DNA from: Croceicoccus marinus
GTDB lineage: Bacteria > Pseudomonadota > Alphaproteobacteria > Sphingomonadales > Sphingomonadaceae
DNA: 64,000 nt
NCBI RefSeq assembly: GCF_001661675.2
Contig: NZ_CP019602.1
Coordinates: 2,567,501-2,631,500, forward strand
Direction: 5' to 3'
Shown here: one piece after another, positions 57,716 to 64,000 of the stretch
Numbering within the stretch: position 1 is the first letter of the stretch
Layout of the letters: every line of letters begins with the position of its first letter
Notes under the pieces: model-generated
Databases searched by the model: none
Told to the model about the DNA's origin: nothing
Seen by the model: the letters and a program-made list of their open reading frames with translations, nothing else
Program-made: the position numbers and the translations under genes

Positions 57716-57840
57716 TGTCCGCAATCGGTCGTTTGCAGACATTCCGCTTTTGGACCAAAAACGCAATTAGCTGCCAGTCCGCTATTGGGAAGCTCGCCGA
57801 CCGATCGGGATGACCGAAATGAGTTGGTAAGCGGACGTGT
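57716..57840 (+). repeat. Cassette-type repeat R4
   Basis: Starts TGTCCGCAATCGGTCG right after a stop codon and ends GTAAGCGGACGTG, so GTCCGC and GCGGAC form inverted ends about 115 bases apart. The middle CTTTTGGACCAAAAACGC is shared with R3. This is the most complete copy. Confidence 0.85.
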
Positions 57841-57851
57841 CGACACTGCCA

Positions 57852-58496
57852 TCAGCAGAGGTCGCTCGCAAGCCTTTCGTCGATGTTCGGCACACTAAGA
57901 TCAAGTAATTCCTCAGCTTGTGTACCGACGAAAATTGCCGCAAGATTACCGAGAGCATCGTAGTGACAAGGGTGGTTGCCCATGCCTGAAGTTGTCATGC
58001 CGCCTCGTTTGCGTTCGAAGCCTAAGGGTGTTCCGTCCGTGAACATGCTAAGACTGCCCCAATAGTTGTCTGTCTGAGCATCCCATCTCTTCGTCAGATG
58101 GTCGAAGTCCGACTGATCCACTTGAAGGGTCCGCTTACTCACTGATCCAGTCTCGCGTTCAAGAACCGCCAACTGGCCGGATACCCGGCCATTTGTCTTT
58201 GAAAGTGAAACGGCCATCCACCGATCCCCAAATGAAGGCATTGCCACGAAACGCAAGCTGTCATCGGAAAGGGCCGATAGCGGCGTTAGGTTCGCGAGCA
58301 GGTCTTCACCCTCGTCTAAGACGATATTCTTGGAGTGAGACGACAATGGCCCGTAGGTGGTCGCTCCCATCGCGCGAAGCATAGGTCGGGCGACAAAAAC
58401 GTATGCGAGCACGAACAGCACTAGCAAGGCAACTGCTAGGATACCGGGCTTCCGCTTAAAAAAATTAGTCAGGACCATCGCGCCGACTTTAGGCAT
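57852..58496 (-). CDS. Hypothetical membrane-anchored protein (island cargo)
   Basis: The 214-residue product has one N-terminal helix (GILAVALLVLFVLAYVFVARPML) after a short basic cytoplasmic stretch, then a soluble extracytoplasmic domain with SLRFVAMPSFGDRWMAVSLS and GNHPCHYDALGNLAAIFV. No family recognised. The frame extends upstream only through repeat R5, so ATG at 58496 or 58478 is the real start. Confidence 0.6.
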   Translation of the reverse strand: MPKVGAMVLTNFFKRKPGILAVALLVLFVLAYVFVARPMLRAMGATTYGPLSSHSKNIVLDEGEDLLANLTPLSALSDDSLRFVAMPSFGDRWMAVSLSKTNGRVSGQLAVLERETGSVSKRTLQVDQSDFDHLTKRWDAQTDNYWGSLSMFTDGTPLGFERKRGGMTTSGMGNHPCHYDALGNLAAIFVGTQAEELLDLSVPNIDERLASDLC

Positions 58497-58503
58497 TGAT
58501 TGA

Positions 58504-58535
58504 ACGTCCGCAATCGGTCGTTTGCAGACATTCCG
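58504..58535 (-). repeat. Cassette-type repeat R5, truncated
   Basis: ACGTCCGCAATCGGTCG and TTGCAGACATTCCG match R4 exactly for about 30 bases, then similarity stops, about 28 bases before the end of the next transposable element. Confidence 0.75.
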
Positions 58536-58651
58536 TGTCGCGCGACATTCACGGTGAGAAACGTATTGCCTCACGGAGAGATGTTCCCGACCGATGTTTC
58601 GGTTGCCTCACCTAAATGTTCCCTTAGCAGTCTTGTATTCCGTCAGCCAGA

Positions 58652-60196
58652 TTAAGGGAATGTGGGGCGAGAGCCGGCGGAGCGTAGCGCAGCCGGCTCT
58701 CGCCCCACATGTGCAAAAATTTCGCCAGTCTCGGTCCGGGGGCCGAAGACCAGGCGCTGTGCTTCATCGGCTCGCCATATCTTGAGGCGGCGCTGAATGG
58801 TCCGCAAAAGCTTGTCTGGATATTGGCCAGGGTGCTCCCGCTGCAAACGTTCCATAAGTTCGCGCCCTGTCCGCCATGGCTCGGCCTGATACCAGGCGTG
58901 GAGCTGATCTGTGACGGCCACCACCGGGTCCGGCCGGCGTCGACCGCGCTTGGGTTGCGGTTTTGCTCGAGCCGTTGGTCTTGCCTCTCCGACCTGCCAG
59001 GCAGTCCGCAAACCCGCAAAGAACTGATCAAGCGTTGTGTCATTCGCCACGACGGCCTCGCCGGGTTTGTCGGCCAGCACGACAAGCCGCTCCTGACAGT
59101 CGCGGATTTGGCGCAGCAACTTCACGGGATCCAGGCGTTCCAGTGTTTCGGCGAGCTGAGCGCGAACGGCATCGGTCGTCCTGGGGTCATCGATCAGGCG
59201 TTGGGCTGGCGTCGCTGGCGTATGATATCGTTTCGTCACCTTAGCGCCGTCGCGGCGCTTTTCCGCGAGCTTGAAGGATGGCTGGAAGAAGTTCCCGTAA
59301 AACCGTTGCAAAGCATACAGTTCGGCCAACACGCTGGTCGCCGCGATACCCTCGAAGCGGCGATAACCCACTATGCGGCGCACAATGGCCCCATTTTTCT
59401 GTTCGACCCAAGCCTGGTCATTCTTGCGGTAGGGTCGGCAACGGGTGAAGGTGATTGAGTTCGCCGCGCACCAGTCGCGCACCGTCGGATTGAGGAAGAC
59501 GCTGTCATTGTCGGTGTCGAAGCCAAGCACCACCATCGGCAGCTGTCCGCGCAATTCGTTGAGCACCGCCACAAGTAAATTTTGCTCGCGGAACAACAGT
59601 GGCGCGCATTCGGTCCAGCCGGTGGCGATATCCGTCAAAACCAGTGTTTGTGCAAAGCTTCCTTTCGCCACTGGCCCGCTATGCGAGACCAGATCCGCCT
59701 CAAAATGACCGGGCGCCGGATCGTCCCAGTCGTCGAATGTCCGGATAGGGATACTACGCCGTAGGGCGGATTGACCGGCAGTCCGGCGCCGCGGGGCGCC
59801 CGTCGCCGTCGCGCGGCGATCCTTCAAGGCGCGGTCGATCGTCGCCGGGCTCATCTGCAACAGTCGCTCTTTCACTTCACTGTCGAGCTCTAGATGACCG
59901 CTGCGTTCCATCGCGCGCACCAAAATCGGAATCATCACCTTCAATCGTTTCGAACAGATCCGGTCGGAGGCCTCCCACAGCACCGTCAGCGCCTCACGGA
60001 CCGCATCATTGTAAATGCGTTGACCAGGACGAGAGCTTTGGCGCGCGGCCCGCTCTGCTCGCATCAGACGCATCCCATGCTTGCGGCAATGGCCTGTGAT
60101 CCGGACAAATTCATCGAGTATGCGGCTCTTTTCCCCGCGCCCTGCTGACCGATATCGATCTCGGACCGCCGAGATCAACTCCTCCCGTGTTGCCAT
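58652..60196 (-). CDS. Integrase-core (DDE) transposase
   Basis: The 514-residue product starts MATREELISAVRDRYRSAGRGEKS with an HTH region, then an rve-type DDE domain: GHFEADLVSHSG (Asp), VVLGFDTDNDSVFLN (Asp) and QAWVEQKNGAIVRRIVGY (Glu). A basic C-terminal domain follows. AGGAAGGTG precedes ATG at 60196. It resembles transposases filed among unclassified (ISNCY-like) sphingomonad and rhizobial elements. A 19-bp perfect hairpin lies in its last codons. Confidence 0.85.
   Translation of the reverse strand: MATREELISAVRDRYRSAGRGEKSRILDEFVRITGHCRKHGMRLMRAERAARQSSRPGQRIYNDAVREALTVLWEASDRICSKRLKVMIPILVRAMERSGHLELDSEVKERLLQMSPATIDRALKDRRATATGAPRRRTAGQSALRRSIPIRTFDDWDDPAPGHFEADLVSHSGPVAKGSFAQTLVLTDIATGWTECAPLLFREQNLLVAVLNELRGQLPMVVLGFDTDNDSVFLNPTVRDWCAANSITFTRCRPYRKNDQAWVEQKNGAIVRRIVGYRRFEGIAATSVLAELYALQRFYGNFFQPSFKLAEKRRDGAKVTKRYHTPATPAQRLIDDPRTTDAVRAQLAETLERLDPVKLLRQIRDCQERLVVLADKPGEAVVANDTTLDQFFAGLRTAWQVGEARPTARAKPQPKRGRRRPDPVVAVTDQLHAWYQAEPWRTGRELMERLQREHPGQYPDKLLRTIQRRLKIWRADEAQRLVFGPRTETGEIFAHVGREPAALRSAGSRPTFP
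58660..58710. other. 19-bp perfect hairpin in the 3' end of the transposase gene
   Basis: ATGTGGGGCGAGAGCCGGC (58660-58678) and its exact complement (58692-58710) are separated by 13 bases. There is no T-run on either side; on the minus strand it sits 8 bases before the stop codon. Confidence 0.85.
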
Positions 60197-60312
60197 GCTC
60201 ACCTTCCTCATTCTGATTCTCCCGACGCCGCTGGCTCGAGAACATTTCCGATGAGGCAACACTCATTTCAAAGGAGCATTTCTGGCGAGGCAATGCGGGA
60301 GGCCGGAGATGA

Positions 60313-62696
<2,384 letters not shown>

Positions 62697-62702
62697 ACCT
62701 TG

Positions 62703-64000
62703 CCGCATTGCCTCGCCAGAAATGCTCCTTTGAAATGAGTGTTGCCTCATCGGAAATGTTCTCGAGCCAGCGGCGTCGGGAGAATCAGAATGAGGAAGGT
62801 GAGCATGGCAACACGGGAGGAGTTGATCTCGGCGGTCCGAGATCGATATCGGTCAGCAGGGCGCGGGGAAAAGAGCCGCATACTCGATGAATTTGTCCGG
62901 ATCACAGGCCATTGCCGCAAGCATGGGATGCGTCTGATGCGAGCAGAGCGGGCCGCGCGCCAAAGCTCTCGTCCTGGTCAACGCATTTACAATGATGCGG
63001 TCCGTGAGGCGCTGACGGTGCTGTGGGAGGCCTCCGACCGGATCTGTTCGAAACGATTGAAGGTGATGATTCCGATTTTGGTGCGCGCGATGGAACGCAG
63101 CGGTCATCTAGAGCTCGACAGTGAAGTGAAAGAGCGACTGTTGCAGATGAGCCCGGCGACGATCGACCGCGCCTTGAAGGATCGCCGCGCGACGGCGACG
63201 GGCGCCCCGCGGCGCCGGACTGCCGGTCAATCCGCCCTACGGCGTAGTATCCCTATCCGGACATTCGACGACTGGGACGATCCGGCGCCCGGTCATTTTG
63301 AGGCGGATCTGGTCTCGCATAGCGGGCCAGTGGCGAAAGGAAGCTTTGCACAAACACTGGTTTTGACGGATATCGCCACCGGCTGGACCGAATGCGCGCC
63401 ACTGTTGTTCCGCGAGCAAAATTTACTTGTGGCGGTGCTCAACGAATTGCGCGGACAGCTGCCGATGGTGGTGCTTGGCTTCGACACCGACAATGACAGC
63501 GTCTTCCTCAATCCGACGGTGCGCGACTGGTGCGCGGCGAACTCAATCACCTTCACCCGTTGCCGACCCTACCGCAAGAATGACCAGGCTTGGGTCGAAC
63601 AGAAAAATGGGGCCATTGTGCGCCGCATAGTGGGTTATCGCCGCTTCGAGGGTATCGCGGCGACCAGCGTGTTGGCCGAACTGTATGCTTTGCAACGGTT
63701 TTACGGGAACTTCTTCCAGCCATCCTTCAAGCTCGCGGAAAAGCGCCGCGACGGCGCTAAGGTGACGAAACGATATCATACGCCAGCGACGCCAGCCCAA
63801 CGCCTGATCGATGACCCCAGGACGACCGATGCCGTTCGCGCTCAGCTCGCCGAAACACTGGAACGCCTGGATCCCGTGAAGTTGCTGCGCCAAATCCGCG
63901 ACTGTCAGGAGCGGCTTGTCGTGCTGGCCGACAAACCCGGCGAGGCCGTCGTGGCGAATGACACAACGCTTGATCAGTTCTTTGCGGGTTTGCGGACTGC
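62703..64000 (+). mobile_element. DDE-transposase element, right inverted copy, cut by window end
   Basis: Mirror image of 59001-60298 (position x pairs with 123001 minus x); all compared stretches are identical. The rest of the element lies past the window. Confidence 0.9.
62805..64000 (+). CDS. Integrase-core transposase, second copy, C-terminus outside window
   Basis: ATG at 62805 (MATREELIS) opens a frame with no stop before 64000, about 398 residues, identical as far as seen to residues 1-398 of the left copy, including all three acidic catalytic blocks. The upstream ribosome site AGGAAGGTG is also duplicated. Confidence 0.9.
   Translation, partial: MATREELISAVRDRYRSAGRGEKSRILDEFVRITGHCRKHGMRLMRAERAARQSSRPGQRIYNDAVREALTVLWEASDRICSKRLKVMIPILVRAMERSGHLELDSEVKERLLQMSPATIDRALKDRRATATGAPRRRTAGQSALRRSIPIRTFDDWDDPAPGHFEADLVSHSGPVAKGSFAQTLVLTDIATGWTECAPLLFREQNLLVAVLNELRGQLPMVVLGFDTDNDSVFLNPTVRDWCAANSITFTRCRPYRKNDQAWVEQKNGAIVRRIVGYRRFEGIAATSVLAELYALQRFYGNFFQPSFKLAEKRRDGAKVTKRYHTPATPAQRLIDDPRTTDAVRAQLAETLERLDPVKLLRQIRDCQERLVVLADKPGEAVVANDTTLDQFFAGLRT

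Larger units (their letters stand above)
58563..60298 (-). mobile_element. DDE-transposase element, left copy of an inverted pair
   Basis: The two ends are long imperfect inverted repeats: ATTGCCTC...AATGTTC motifs occur twice at each end (58564-58619 and, reversed, 60239-60295). The last 1,298 bases visible of this copy are mirrored at 62703-64000 with no mismatch noticed. The element is about 1.74 kb with one transposase gene. No family name is assigned with certainty. Confidence 0.8.

Noticed and set aside
51904-57840. Cassette repeats as integron attC sites
   Set aside because: R1 ends resemble attC cores (CTAACC, GGTTAAG), but R2-R5 begin TGTCCGC with no AAC triplet, genes alternate in orientation, and no integron integrase is seen.

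Overview
The window reads as the chromosome of a GC-rich alphaproteobacterium of the order Sphingomonadales, probably near Erythrobacteraceae. This is judged from recalled protein style and gene sets (Cys-type intracellular PHB depolymerase, split MetH beside an ArsR-methyltransferase fusion, GAF-type PtsP, zinc-free L33), not from a database search. Two parts differ sharply: ordinary core chromosome from 1 to about 38,415, and a lower-GC, IS-riddled genomic island from about 38,419 to beyond the window end.

Core region. Bases 1-8,160 hold a PHA depolymerase, an ABC exporter, small envelope proteins, L33, LolA, exonuclease III and GTP cyclohydrolase II. Bases 8,397-12,974 hold a Ktr-type potassium uptake pair, a Flp-like pilin with a long Gly/Ser tail, and RecQ. 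Bases 13,019-18,730 form a compact methionine operon (ArsR-methyltransferase, metF, and metH split into two genes) whose first gene starts just downstream of a perfect 9-4-9 palindrome. Bases 18,829-25,189 hold small lipoproteins, trmB, a TauE/SafE permease, two YdcH genes and ptsP. Bases 25,411-30,304 hold a RodZ-like protein, a YbgF-like protein, tilS and ftsH. Bases 30,366-37,921 hold a GNAT acetyltransferase, a DUF3667 protein, rpoZ, a phospholipase-D-type synthase, a membrane protein/regulator pair, a MipA-like porin, nth and dapB. A sirtuin gene (cobB) starts at 37,948 and is cut off at about 38,418.

Island. Immediately after the cobB break comes an operon of three large tyrosine recombinases and a small coiled protein, all with overlapping reading frames. 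This is the ginABCD arrangement that defines the GInt class of genomic islands. ginA is split by a 1,297-bp IS5-family element with a 4-bp target duplication; removing it on paper restores the frame and the catalytic tyrosine. Downstream is an IS3 transposase gene interrupted by an IS66 element (8-bp duplication), itself interrupted by a second 1,297-bp IS5 copy, then a third, different IS5-type element. The cargo (51.3-58.5 kb) is mostly single small genes (lipoproteins, immunity-like and unknown proteins) separated by about 85-125-bp imperfect palindromic repeats, several of which start exactly at a stop codon. A phytanoyl-CoA-dioxygenase-like protein and a TylF-like methyltransferase sit among them. 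The window ends in two inverted, apparently identical copies of a DDE-transposase element around IS21 istAB genes. The missing 3' part of cobB and the distal island end are not in view.

The most interesting signals are the trapped GInt inside cobB, the cassette-like repeat family (which also flanks one small gene in the core at 21,790-22,038), and a second, unrelated approx. 170-bp intergenic repeat present twice in the core. No tRNA, rRNA or CRISPR was recognised by eye.
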